From Erysipelotrichaceae bacterium (GTDB lineage Bacteria; Bacillota_I; Bacilli_A; Erysipelotrichales; Erysipelotrichaceae): a stretch of 46,489 nt of DNA. The notes beneath the pieces were generated by a model. The model saw only the letters and a program-made list of their open reading frames with translations, did no database searches and was not told where the DNA came from. The position numbers were made by a program, and so were the translations under genes. This document shows positions 8,296-16,997 of the stretch, piece by piece (position 1 is the first letter of the stretch; the number at the start of each line of letters is the position of its first letter). Location of the stretch: contig JAFRJA010000204.1 of NCBI GenBank assembly GCA_017432545.1, positions 1 to 46,489 of the forward strand, given 5' to 3'.

Positions 8296-9312
8296 ATGAA
8301 AGCTTTTAGGAAATTATTAACGCTCATCATCACGATGTTTCTGTTCAGTGCCTGCAGCAATGTCAAGCACTATACATCATATACGATCTATCCGATCGCC
8401 TATCTTTTAAACAGGATCGGCGGCAACAGGATAGAGACTGTTTCGATCCAGAACAGAAATCTCGTGCAGATCGCCAATCTGGCTGATAACTATAAAGAAG
8501 TATTGGAAGATTCTTCCGTTTTATTCCATATTGGCGGCTTAGAGCCTTATATGGATCTTTATGATGATCAGATCAAGGGAATGGGTATCGATCTGACGGC
8601 TGGGGATCTTTCCATATTGAACTGTCTTTATGAATACAAACGTTATACACCTATCGTCGTCGATGGCAAGGTCACTTTCGTTGAAGGACCTTACTATGAT
8701 GAAAAAGCTTTTGCTGAAATGGATATGTATGATCTGGATCCGTTCATCTGGCTTTCTCCTTCCGGCATGTATTGTATGGCCAAGGATGTCTATGAATATC
8801 TTTCCAACAACTACGTCGAACAGTCGGCCTATTTCAAAGATAATTACCAGCAGGTGGCTGATGATCTGATCGCGCTTGATGCAGCTTATCAGACCCTTGC
8901 CAGCAAGCTTATAAAAGAAAACAAGACGATCAAATTCGTCTCCATGACCGGTTCCTTCGGCTGCTGGCAGAAGGACTTCGGTTTCCAGGTCTATCCGGTA
9001 TGTCTGTCCAAGTATGGTGCACTTCCAAACAATGAACAGCTGGAGATCATCAAAAACAGGATCAAGGCGGATGAAGTGAAATACATCGCCTATGAACCGA
9101 ATATGCCAACGGAAATGCAGGAGTTGTGCACACGATTAGAAGAAGAATTGGGATTACAAAGGATTACTTTAAGAAATATATCGTCATTGACCAATGCGGA
9201 GATCGAATCAGGAAAGGATTACCTTTCTTTGATGTATGAGAATCTGAGTGTTTTGGAATCGATCGCTTCATCGGCTCAGGAAGCGGTATATGCAGAAGCA
9301 GAGGAAGAATGA
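8296..9312 (+). CDS. ZnuA-like (cluster A-I) solute-binding lipoprotein lacking the metal histidines
   Basis: A predicted lipoprotein with a signal peptide and lipobox LFSAC (Cys20). The rest follows the zinc/manganese-binding protein fold: an SSVLFHIGGLEPYMD block (family A-D-x-x-x-x-x-G-x-x-x-E), DPFIWLSP, a TGSFGCW block and IAYEPNM. The histidines that bind metal in ZnuA are absent. DPHxWL has become DPFIWL (Phe150), the HxAFxY block has Thr218, and no His occurs near residues 50-60. No permease or ATPase gene is adjacent. It may bind another ligand or have a structural role. Its stop overlaps the polA start (ATGA). Confidence 0.7.
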   Translation: MKAFRKLLTLIITMFLFSACSNVKHYTSYTIYPIAYLLNRIGGNRIETVSIQNRNLVQIANLADNYKEVLEDSSVLFHIGGLEPYMDLYDDQIKGMGIDLTAGDLSILNCLYEYKRYTPIVVDGKVTFVEGPYYDEKAFAEMDMYDLDPFIWLSPSGMYCMAKDVYEYLSNNYVEQSAYFKDNYQQVADDLIALDAAYQTLASKLIKENKTIKFVSMTGSFGCWQKDFGFQVYPVCLSKYGALPNNEQLEIIKNRIKADEVKYIAYEPNMPTEMQELCTRLEEELGLQRITLRNISSLTNAEIESGKDYLSLMYENLSVLESIASSAQEAVYAEAEEE

Positions 9313-11885
9313 AACTATTACTGATCGACGGAAATTCCGTTCTTTTCAGAGCTTTTTATGCGACAAGTTACGGAAATATCATGAAGACTTCCAAAGGCGT
9401 ATATACCAATGCGGTATACGCTTTTGCAAATATGCTGAACAAGGCGATTAAGACGATCAGACCGGATTACTGTGCGGTGGCTTTCGACAAGGGCAAGCAC
9501 ACTTTCCGACACGATATCGCTCCTGACTATAAGGCTGGAAGAAAAGAGACACCGGAAGAACTGATCATGCAGTTCCCGTTAGTCAGAGATATGCTCAAGG
9601 CCTACAACATCCCTTATCTTGAATACGATACGATCGAGGCCGATGACATCATCGGTTCTTTAGCCAAGAAATATGACATGGAGACCTGTATCCTTTCTTC
9701 GGACAGAGATATGTTGCAGCTGATCGATGATACGACCAGCGTCTATGTCATGCGCAAAGGCATGTCGGATATCGCCAAGATGGATGAAACTGCCTTAAAA
9801 GATGAATACGGTCTCAAGCCTTATCAGATCATTGATTATAAAGGATTAGCCGGTGACAAGTCCGACAACATCAAGGGCGTTGAAGGAGTAGGCGACAAGA
9901 CGGCTGTCAAACTATTGAATGACTATGATACCTGTGAAGGCATCTATGATCATATCAATGAGATCAAAGGCAAGCTGCAGGAAAAACTGATCAGGGACAA
10001 GGATTCCTGTTTCCTTTCCAAGCAGCTTGCGACCATCAAAACTGATGTTGAAATCGACAAGAAACTTGAAGATCTTAAACTTGATATCGATGTTGAAGGA
10101 AGGAATAACTTCTTCGAGCAGTATGAGATGTATTCATTGATCCGTAAAGATGATTACCTCAGCGAAAAGAAAAAAGCAGCTGCCAGCATCGTCAAAACGA
10201 TCTCCGATGAACTTCTCAATGATTCTCTGATCTATTTTGTTTCCGATGAATTTTCCTATTATGAAAGAAATATCTATGGTGCCTGTTTCGCTAAAGGTGA
10301 TAAATGTGAATACATCGATCTGGCTGATCTGAAGAACGATGTAAAGGCTTTATCCTATCTGGCTGATGACAAGCGCAAGACTGTTTTTGATCTCAAGGCT
10401 TTGAAGCACGCCATGAAATATAATGGTATCAATCTGTCTGATAAAGGTATCGATGATATCTATCTGATGTGCTTTCTTTCCAATAACTATAATGCCGATC
10501 TGGCTTCGATCATCATGAATTTCGGCTTTGGTGCTATTGAAGAAGGCAAGCTGATCTTCGGAACTGTCAAGAAACCGCTTGAGCCGACGAATGAAGTTTT
10601 AAGTGCCTATGCTTCAACTATCGCCATGGCTCTATCGAAGATCAAAGATACCGTCAGAAAAGAACTGAAAGAAAAGGAAATGATCTCTCTTTATGAAGAC
10701 ATAGAACTGCCTTTGATCGATGTGCTTTTTGAAATGGAAGAAGAAGGTGTCTATTGTGACGAGAAGGAACTCGATGAGATCGCCGAAGCTACGAGAAAGA
10801 AGATCACCTTATACGAAGAAAAGATCTATCACTATGCGGGTCATGAGTTCAATATTTCATCACCTAAACAGCTGGCAGAAGTATTGTATGGAGAGATGGA
10901 ACTGCCTGATCTCAAGAAGGGTTCCACCAATGCGGAAGTACTGATCAAGCTGGCGGAATACCATCCGATCATTTCCGATATTTTAGAGTATCGCAAATAT
11001 ACAAAACTTTATTCGACTTATGCGGAAGGTCTGAAGAAATATATCCGTCCTGATGGTAAGATCCACACGATCTTCTCGCAGATGATCACCCAGACCGGAA
11101 GGCTTTCAAGCTATGATCCAAACTTACAGAATATATCTGTCCGTGATGATGAAGGAAGAGAGATCCGCAAAGCCTTCAAAGCGAAGAAGGGCCATTATTT
11201 CTTGAGTTGTGACTATTCGCAAGTCGAATTAAGAGTATTATGTTCGCTGGCAAATGAACCGAAGATGATCAAAGCCTTCAATAATGGCATTGATATCCAT
11301 ACCAAGACAGCTATGGATATCTTCGGCCTTACACCGGAGGAAGTGACGCCGATCGCCAGAAGAAATGCGAAAGCCATCAACTTCGGAGTGGTCTATGGCA
11401 TTTCGGATTTCGGTCTGTCCAATCAGACCAATCTCACGGTAAAGGAAGCCAAGAAGTTTATCGAAGATTATTTTGTGACTTATCCCAATATCAAGAGATA
11501 CCTGGATACGCAGGTCGAGTTCTGCAAGGACAACGGCTATGTCAAGACTATGATGAACCGCCGCCGTTATATCAATGAGATCAATGACCGCAACTACATG
11601 GTCAGAGAATTCGGCAAACGTGCTGCGATGAATGCGACGATCCAGGGCTCAGCTGCCGATCTGATCAAGATCGCGATGGTCAAAGCTGCTGATGTATTGA
11701 AGAAAGAAAAAATGGAATCAAAACTTATTCTTCAGGTACACGATGAACTGATTTTTGATGTACCGGAAAATGAAATAGAAATAATGAAAGTCATGATACC
11801 AAAACTGATGTCTGAAGCCTATAAGTTAAAGACGAGACTTGATTCTTCTTTAGCGATAGGCAAAGACTGGTATGAGGCCAAATAA
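9309..11885 (+). CDS. polA: DNA polymerase I
   Basis: An 858-residue PolA that fills gaps and removes RNA primers. The N-terminal 5'-nuclease domain (about 1-290) has LLIDGNSVLFRAF, EADDIIGSLA and GDKSDNIKGVEGVGDKTA. The middle 3'-5' exonuclease-like domain (about 305-465) lacks the catalytic DxE pattern, so proofreading is probably inactive, as in Bacillus PolA. The polymerase domain has motif A DYSQVELRVL, motif B RRNAKAINFGVVYGIS and motif C VHDELIF. ATG overlaps the previous stop and TAA overlaps the mutM start by one base, indicating tight translational coupling. Confidence 0.97.
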   Translation: MKLLLIDGNSVLFRAFYATSYGNIMKTSKGVYTNAVYAFANMLNKAIKTIRPDYCAVAFDKGKHTFRHDIAPDYKAGRKETPEELIMQFPLVRDMLKAYNIPYLEYDTIEADDIIGSLAKKYDMETCILSSDRDMLQLIDDTTSVYVMRKGMSDIAKMDETALKDEYGLKPYQIIDYKGLAGDKSDNIKGVEGVGDKTAVKLLNDYDTCEGIYDHINEIKGKLQEKLIRDKDSCFLSKQLATIKTDVEIDKKLEDLKLDIDVEGRNNFFEQYEMYSLIRKDDYLSEKKKAAASIVKTISDELLNDSLIYFVSDEFSYYERNIYGACFAKGDKCEYIDLADLKNDVKALSYLADDKRKTVFDLKALKHAMKYNGINLSDKGIDDIYLMCFLSNNYNADLASIIMNFGFGAIEEGKLIFGTVKKPLEPTNEVLSAYASTIAMALSKIKDTVRKELKEKEMISLYEDIELPLIDVLFEMEEEGVYCDEKELDEIAEATRKKITLYEEKIYHYAGHEFNISSPKQLAEVLYGEMELPDLKKGSTNAEVLIKLAEYHPIISDILEYRKYTKLYSTYAEGLKKYIRPDGKIHTIFSQMITQTGRLSSYDPNLQNISVRDDEGREIRKAFKAKKGHYFLSCDYSQVELRVLCSLANEPKMIKAFNNGIDIHTKTAMDIFGLTPEEVTPIARRNAKAINFGVVYGISDFGLSNQTNLTVKEAKKFIEDYFVTYPNIKRYLDTQVEFCKDNGYVKTMMNRRRYINEINDRNYMVREFGKRAAMNATIQGSAADLIKIAMVKAADVLKKEKMESKLILQVHDELIFDVPENEIEIMKVMIPKLMSEAYKLKTRLDSSLAIGKDWYEAK

Positions 11886-12700
11886 TGCCTGAGTTACCGG
11901 AAGTACAGACCGTCCTTGATACCCTGGAAAGCAAGATCAAAGACCTGGAGATAATCAATATCAAGATCCTATATAAGCCGATCGTGGAATGTAATGAAAG
12001 AACCTACAAAAAGAAACTGATCGGCCAGCATTTCCGTGACTTCAAAAGAAGAGGGAAATACCTGCTTTTTGAGATGGATGATGTAACTTTAGTCTCACAT
12101 TTAAGAATGGAAGGCAAGTATTTCATCCTTGATGATACCGTTCCATTAAGTAAACATGATCATGTGATCTTCTATCTTTCCGATGGCAAACAGCTTCGTT
12201 ATAACGATGTGCGCAAGTTCGGCAGGATGGAACTTATCGAAAAAGATGATGACTATAAAGAATTCAAGGATCTCGGTCCGGAACCTTTTTCAGCTGATTT
12301 CAATCTTGAATACTGTAAGAAAGAGCTGAGTAAAAAGAAACTGCCGATCAAATCCGTTTTATTGGATCAGAACTTTGTGGCCGGTATTGGCAATATCTAC
12401 GCCGATGAGATACTGTTTGCGATTGGCATCCATCCTTTAACACCGGGCAATAAACTTGATGATGACGACATTAAAAAACTGATCAGAGAGACCCGTAAGA
12501 TCCTTAAGAAAGCGATCAAGGCCGGTGGTACGACGATCAGATCGTATACTTCATCTTTAGGTGTTACGGGACGTTTTCAGATGTCTTTGCGAGCTCATAC
12601 GATGGAAAAGTGTCCTTTGTGTAAAAGTGATATAAAAAAGATCACGGTCGGTGGCAGAGGGACTTATTTCTGTGAGAACTGTCAGGTTTTGAAGCCATGA
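11885..12700 (+). CDS. mutM: Formamidopyrimidine-DNA glycosylase
   Basis: A bifunctional glycosylase/AP lyase that removes 8-oxoguanine and other oxidised purines. After Met removal the N-terminus is PELPEVQTV, with the catalytic proline and glutamate. It has GNIYADE in the helix-two-turn-helix region and a C-terminal zinc finger with CPLC and CENC cysteine pairs. 271 aa, normal length. It overlaps polA by 1 nt and coaE by 4 nt (ATGA). The polA-mutM-coaE order is classic for Bacilli. Confidence 0.96.
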   Translation: MPELPEVQTVLDTLESKIKDLEIINIKILYKPIVECNERTYKKKLIGQHFRDFKRRGKYLLFEMDDVTLVSHLRMEGKYFILDDTVPLSKHDHVIFYLSDGKQLRYNDVRKFGRMELIEKDDDYKEFKDLGPEPFSADFNLEYCKKELSKKKLPIKSVLLDQNFVAGIGNIYADEILFAIGIHPLTPGNKLDDDDIKKLIRETRKILKKAIKAGGTTIRSYTSSLGVTGRFQMSLRAHTMEKCPLCKSDIKKITVGGRGTYFCENCQVLKP

Positions 12701-13257
12701 AGATCGCGATCAGCGGCAGTATCGGTTCGGGCAAGTCTGAAGCCTGCAACTATCTGAGAAGTCTTGGTTATGACGTCTTTGATTGTGATGAAGAAAACCG
12801 CAGACTGCTGGAAAAAGGGAATGAAGGCTACCTTGAAGTTCAAAAACACTTTCCACAGTGTTTTGATGAAAAGAGTTTAGATAAGAAGAAACTTTCAGCT
12901 TTAGTCTTTTCTGATGAGAAGAAAAGAAAGAAACTGGAAGCGATCATGCATCCGCTTATATTAAAGAAACTGAATGAGAGAAAGGATGATCCTTTATTTG
13001 CGGAAGTTCCTTTACTGTTTGAATGTAACTGGGATGTCTATTTTGATCACAATATATTAGTCGTTACGGATGAAGAGATCCTGTTTGAAAGGCTTATTCA
13101 AAGAGGCCTTGATGAAAAGGAGATCACTTCCAGACTAAAAGCGCAGATGAGTGTGGAAGAGAAGAAAAAAAGAGCTGATATAATCATTAATAATAATGGT
13201 ACTCTGCAAGAGATGTATGATTCAATTGATGAGTGCCTGAAAGTAATACTATGTTAG
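12697..13257 (+). CDS. coaE: Dephospho-CoA kinase
   Basis: Catalyses the last step of coenzyme A synthesis, phosphorylating dephospho-CoA. The P-loop GSIGSGKS is at residues 7-14. The FDCDEENRRLL segment matches the family's D-x-D region, HPLI is conserved, and VPLLFECNW corresponds to the VPLLFE signature. 186 aa, slightly short of the usual ~200. It overlaps mutM by 4 nt and dnaB by 7 nt. Confidence 0.95.
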   Translation: MKIAISGSIGSGKSEACNYLRSLGYDVFDCDEENRRLLEKGNEGYLEVQKHFPQCFDEKSLDKKKLSALVFSDEKKRKKLEAIMHPLILKKLNERKDDPLFAEVPLLFECNWDVYFDHNILVVTDEEILFERLIQRGLDEKEITSRLKAQMSVEEKKKRADIIINNNGTLQEMYDSIDECLKVILC

Positions 13258-14384
13258 GGAAAGACTATTATCGAATCGAAACGGATGTGGAATTATCCGG
13301 CGAAAAGCTTAAATCGCTGGTCTTTTTCTATGGTCCGCTGATAGGCTGCGAAGCCCTCAATCTCTATGAATATCTGGTCTTAAAAGGTTCTTCGATCGGT
13401 TACGCTAAACTTAATGATCTTTTACAGGAACTGAATCTTTCGATCGATCATTTTGAAGAGCTGATCGGACATATTAATGAATTCAGATTATTGAAGACTC
13501 TTAAGAAGGAAGATCATTATATCTTTGTCTTACAAGCACCGTTAGATATGAACGAGTTTATCAAGGATGATATCTTCGTGCGCTATTTTATCCTCAAAAC
13601 TTCCGGTGCCAACTATCAGAAACTTATCTCGACCCTGGTGGAACCTGATGAACACCGCGATTTTGAAAATGTGTCAAAGACTTTAACATCTGAAGCGCTA
13701 TCAGGCTGGACAAAGAGTGATGAGACCTATATAAATAAGTCCAGAAAATCTAAGAAGGAAAAATATGATTTTAATACCTTGTTTGATATAAATGTCTTCT
13801 TAAAGGATATCTCACCGACTTTATTCCCGATGCGTTTCCGCACAAGAAACAATCTCGAGAAGATCGCGATCTATGGGGATCTCTATGATGTTTCCTATGA
13901 CAGGATGAGAGTCTATCTGGCTCAGGTTTCCGATTTTGATGCGGACAGTTTTGATCTGAAGAAACTCGAAAAAGCATGTATGAGTTCTAGCAGAAACTAT
14001 GAAAAGATCGAAAAGGGCAGATACGATGTACCATGCGTAAGATTCCTGATGTCTTTGCAGGATGGCAAGGAAGTTACGGAGTCTGACCGTTATCTGCTTT
14101 CCAAGCTGTCGGCAAAATATCATCTGAGTGCCCCGGTCATCAATGTTCTGGTGGAATATGGCCTTAAAAACTGTGATAATAGACTAGTAGAAAAATATCT
14201 GACCAAGACGGCTGCCGATCTGCACCGCAATGATATAAATACGGCAGATGAAGCGCTTAAATGGTTATATAATTCAGGTGAAAAGAGAAGTGAAGACAAA
14301 CTTCCGAGTTATGATACCAGCAATAATACTTCTTTATCTGAATCGGATGAAGAGGAACTTCTTAAATTAATGGGCAAGAAATGA
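13251..14384 (+). CDS. dnaB: DnaB-type replication initiation/membrane attachment protein (Bacilli DnaB)
   Basis: Primosome protein of the Bacillus DnaD/DnaB type, which helps load the replicative helicase at origins and restart sites; it is not the helicase. The N-terminal winged-helix region begins DYYRIETDVELSGEKLKSL and VFFYGPLIGCEALNLYEYL. The C-terminal part contains an NVLVEYGLKNCDN and NTADEALKWL block typical of DnaB/DnaD domains. I chose ATG at 13251, inside the end of coaE; an in-frame GTG at 13233 would add six residues. It overlaps dnaI by 4 nt. No nrdR gene lies between coaE and dnaB. Confidence 0.85.
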   Translation: MLGKDYYRIETDVELSGEKLKSLVFFYGPLIGCEALNLYEYLVLKGSSIGYAKLNDLLQELNLSIDHFEELIGHINEFRLLKTLKKEDHYIFVLQAPLDMNEFIKDDIFVRYFILKTSGANYQKLISTLVEPDEHRDFENVSKTLTSEALSGWTKSDETYINKSRKSKKEKYDFNTLFDINVFLKDISPTLFPMRFRTRNNLEKIAIYGDLYDVSYDRMRVYLAQVSDFDADSFDLKKLEKACMSSSRNYEKIEKGRYDVPCVRFLMSLQDGKEVTESDRYLLSKLSAKYHLSAPVINVLVEYGLKNCDNRLVEKYLTKTAADLHRNDINTADEALKWLYNSGEKRSEDKLPSYDTSNNTSLSESDEEELLKLMGKK

Positions 14385-15238
14385 AAGATCTGCAAGCAGT
14401 ATTGAATGATGAATATATAAACAGTTTTCTGAAGGAAAACAATGTATCTGAGCGCTATGCGCTTGATCATTTATACACCCTTGAAAGAGTATCGGAATCA
14501 AGGAAGAAATGTGAAAGCTGTAAAGGCTTGGAAGAATGCGATCAGTCATCGCAAGGCATGAGACTTGCCTTGAGCTATGACGGAGGCTTTGTTGAAGAAG
14601 TCGAGTATTGTCCATATGCGATAAAGATCGTGGAAAGAAGAAGACTGAAAAACGCTTATGTATATTGTGATATCGCCGATGAGATGCTGGATCTGAGACT
14701 GGAATCGATCAATTATAAGGAAGATCAGAAGAAACTGTATCTGTTACTGGCAGCCATCTTATACAAGAAGAGCGATAAAGGCTTATATATATGTGGCGAT
14801 CTCGGGGTAGGCAAGACTTATCTGTGTTCGGCTTTGGCCAATTCACTGGTGCTCAATAAAGAAAAAGTAGCTTTTGTGAAGGTCAGCAATTTCTTCAATG
14901 AAATGAAGGGTTTCTTCAATACTGATCCTTCAATGATCGATGTGAATATCAACAGGCTAAAGAAAGCTTCGTATCTGTTTTTTGATGATATAGGTTCGGA
15001 AGCGGTATCGGAATTCGTCAGGGATGATATCTTATTCAGGATCCTTGATTACCGGCTTGAAAACAAGCTGATCACAATCTTTACTTCCAATCTCAATAAA
15101 GAAGAACTGCTTAAACACTATCAGTATGATCGCAAAGAAAAGGCTAATCTGATGAATGCGAAAAGACTGATGGAGAGGATAGATATATTGACGGATAACT
15201 ATGTATTGTCCGGAACTGATTTAAGGAGAGAAAGATAA
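14381..15238 (+). CDS. dnaI: Primosomal protein DnaI (helicase loader, AAA+ ATPase)
   Basis: Loads the replicative helicase together with DnaB/DnaD. The N-terminal domain contains four cysteines in the DnaI zinc pattern (Cys44, Cys47, Cys53, Cys77). The AAA+ domain has Walker A GDLGVGKT (139-146), Walker B LFFDD (Asp202, Asp203) with GSE, and a sensor TSN. 285 aa, close to the usual ~310. Its TAA overlaps the pfkA start by one base. Confidence 0.94.
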   Translation: MKDLQAVLNDEYINSFLKENNVSERYALDHLYTLERVSESRKKCESCKGLEECDQSSQGMRLALSYDGGFVEEVEYCPYAIKIVERRRLKNAYVYCDIADEMLDLRLESINYKEDQKKLYLLLAAILYKKSDKGLYICGDLGVGKTYLCSALANSLVLNKEKVAFVKVSNFFNEMKGFFNTDPSMIDVNINRLKKASYLFFDDIGSEAVSEFVRDDILFRILDYRLENKLITIFTSNLNKEELLKHYQYDRKEKANLMNAKRLMERIDILTDNYVLSGTDLRRER

Positions 15239-16197
15239 TGTTGCGAAAGATCGGTATTTTGACTTCCGGCGGTGATTCACCGGGCATGAATGCGGCGATC
15301 AGAGCCGTCACCAGAGCTGCGCTGGCTAACGGTATCGAAGTTGTCGGTATCCATGATGGCTACAGGGGATTGGTCGAAGGTTTATATGAACCTTTTACCA
15401 GACAATCCGTTTCTGAAACGATCTCCAGGGGTGGCACGATCTTGGGCAGTGCCAGACTTCCGGAGTTCAAGGATGAACCGGTACTTTTAAAAGGCGTGGA
15501 AAAGCTCAAGGAACACCATATCGATGCGGTCGTCGTCATCGGCGGTGATGGCACATACCGTGGCGCTGATGCCTTGACTAAGCATGGCGTAAACTGTATC
15601 GCCCTTCCGGGTACGATCGATAACGATATCGAAGGTACGGACTATACGATCGGTTTCGATACGGCTTTAAATACGGTCGTTGAATGTGTGGATAAACTCA
15701 GAGATACTTCCAACTCCCATCACCGCTGTTCAGTTGTTGAAGTCATGGGCAACCATTGCGGTGACCTGGCTATCTATTCCGGTATCTCCTGCGGGGCGGA
15801 AATTCTGATCACTCCGGAGACGGGTTACGATGAAGAAGCTGTGCTGGAAAAACTGCGCTATCTGGAGAATCAGGGCAAGAACCATGCGATCGTCATCGTT
15901 TCGGAAAAGACCTGCGATGTCAAATCGCTGGCTGACAAGATAAGCAGGATGACCGGTTTTGCGGGAAGAGCTACTATCTTAGGCCATATTCAAAGAGGTG
16001 GTTCACCAACGCCATCTGATCGTGTCTTAGCTTCAAGAATGGGTGCTAAAGCGGTCGAATTACTGGTACAGGGTGTCGGCGGACATTGTGTCGGCATCAA
16101 AAACAACGAGATCGTCTCGATGCCTATCGAGGAATGTGTCTCCATGCCACGTCGCTCACGCAAGGCTTTCTACAGACTGTTTGACAGACTGGTCTAG
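15238..16197 (+). CDS. pfkA: ATP-dependent 6-phosphofructokinase
   Basis: The committed glycolytic kinase, 319 aa, collinear with bacterial PfkA. Visible sites are GGDSPGMNAAIRAV, the ATP/Mg site GGDGTYRGA, the catalytic loop GTIDNDIEGTDYT (base Asp128), the substrate Arg163 and a C-terminal HIQRGGSPT. At the MGR substrate motif the sequence reads Met-Gly-Asn (Asn172 replaces Arg). It overlaps dnaI by 1 nt, placing a central glycolytic gene at the end of a replication operon. No hairpin is seen right after the stop; the next promoter starts at about 16204. Confidence 0.96.
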   Translation: MLRKIGILTSGGDSPGMNAAIRAVTRAALANGIEVVGIHDGYRGLVEGLYEPFTRQSVSETISRGGTILGSARLPEFKDEPVLLKGVEKLKEHHIDAVVVIGGDGTYRGADALTKHGVNCIALPGTIDNDIEGTDYTIGFDTALNTVVECVDKLRDTSNSHHRCSVVEVMGNHCGDLAIYSGISCGAEILITPETGYDEEAVLEKLRYLENQGKNHAIVIVSEKTCDVKSLADKISRMTGFAGRATILGHIQRGGSPTPSDRVLASRMGAKAVELLVQGVGGHCVGIKNNEIVSMPIEECVSMPRRSRKAFYRLFDRLV

Positions 16198-16203
16198 TTA
16201 TCG

Positions 16204-16233
16204 TTGACTAACACAAAAAGAGAGTGATATCAT
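16204..16233 (+). promoter_or_regulatory. Promoter of the Mn riboswitch/mntP unit
   Basis: TTGACT (5/6) and TATCAT (5/6) are separated by 18 bp. The start would be near 16240, just ahead of the riboswitch P1 stem. Confidence 0.7.
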
Positions 16234-16242
16234 AACTTCGCT

Positions 16243-16351
16243 CATGGGGGAGTAGCTATCACCTCTGGTGTAACAAGTCAACATACTGGCTAAAAGCCTG
16301 GCTTGTTTTAAACAGCGAGACTCATGTATATCTTTTTTAGCTATACATGAG
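16243..16351 (+). ncRNA. yybP-ykoY manganese riboswitch with expression platform
   Basis: Conserved parts of the yybP-ykoY aptamer are present in order: GGGGAGTAGC (from 16247), CAACATACTGG (from 16280), and ACAGCGAGA (16312-16320). P1 can form between 16243-16248 and 16321-16326. The class binds Mn2+ and normally turns on Mn export genes, matching mntP downstream. The strand 16321-16330 can alternatively form a perfect 10-bp hairpin with 16342-16351, which would compete with P1. Confidence 0.92.
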
Positions 16352-16368
16352 ATAAAACAGTGATTTCA

Positions 16369-16396
16369 GGTATAGTAAAAAGCTATACCTTTTTTG
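16369..16396 (+). terminator. Riboswitch-controlled terminator before mntP
   Basis: A 7-bp stem (16369-16375 with 16383-16389) is followed by six T. Bases 16370-16375 (GTATAG) can instead pair with CTATAC at 16341-16346, an antiterminator exposed only when aptamer P1 holds 16321-16326. The predicted logic is ON with Mn2+. Confidence 0.85.
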
Positions 16397-16406
16397 TTGG
16401 AGAAAT

Positions 16407-16997
16407 ATGGGTATCTTATTTTTTGTAAACAGTATTGCTTTAGGAGTAGCTTTGGCGATGGACGCCTTTTCCGTCTCTTTGGCTAACGGTTTACATGAAC
16501 CGCAGATGGAAAACAAAAGGATGAACCTGATCGCGGGCGTTTTCGCTTTCTTTCAGGCAGCGATGCCTTTGATCGGCTGGTTCTGTGTTCATACGATCCT
16601 TACTATCTTTTCGGCTTTTGAAAAGATCGTTCCGTGGATCGGTTTTGGCTTACTGATGTATATCGGCGGCAAGATGATCTTAGAGGGTTTTGAACAGAAG
16701 TCGCAGAAAGAAGAAGCCCCAGTTGAAAAAACAGTTTCCAGCCGGGAACTGTTTGTGCAGGGTATCGCTACTTCGATCGATGCCTTATCCGTTGGTTTTA
16801 CGATCGCGGAATATGGCTTTGTGATGGCCTTGGTCTGCGCCATCATAATCGGGTTCGTTACTTTCTTTATCTCCCATATGGGATTAAGGATCGGTAAAAA
16901 AGTCGGAACCTATCTTTCTTATCGAGCTTCCTTTCTTGGTGGAACGATTCTTATCATTATCGGTCTGGAAGTATTGATCAAAAGCTTTCTTAAATGA
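16407..16997 (+). CDS. mntP: Manganese efflux pump MntP
   Basis: A small integral membrane exporter of the MntP/YebN family, 196 aa with about six membrane segments arranged as two repeats. Each repeat carries the conserved acidic motif: AMDAFSVSLANGL near the N-terminus and SIDALSVGFTI near residue 130. It lowers cytoplasmic Mn2+. The gene sits directly under a yybP-ykoY riboswitch with a GGAG ribosome site just after the terminator. Its TGA directly abuts the TGA of the converging phosphoesterase gene, with no terminator between them. Confidence 0.95.
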   Translation: MGILFFVNSIALGVALAMDAFSVSLANGLHEPQMENKRMNLIAGVFAFFQAAMPLIGWFCVHTILTIFSAFEKIVPWIGFGLLMYIGGKMILEGFEQKSQKEEAPVEKTVSSRELFVQGIATSIDALSVGFTIAEYGFVMALVCAIIIGFVTFFISHMGLRIGKKVGTYLSYRASFLGGTILIIIGLEVLIKSFLK

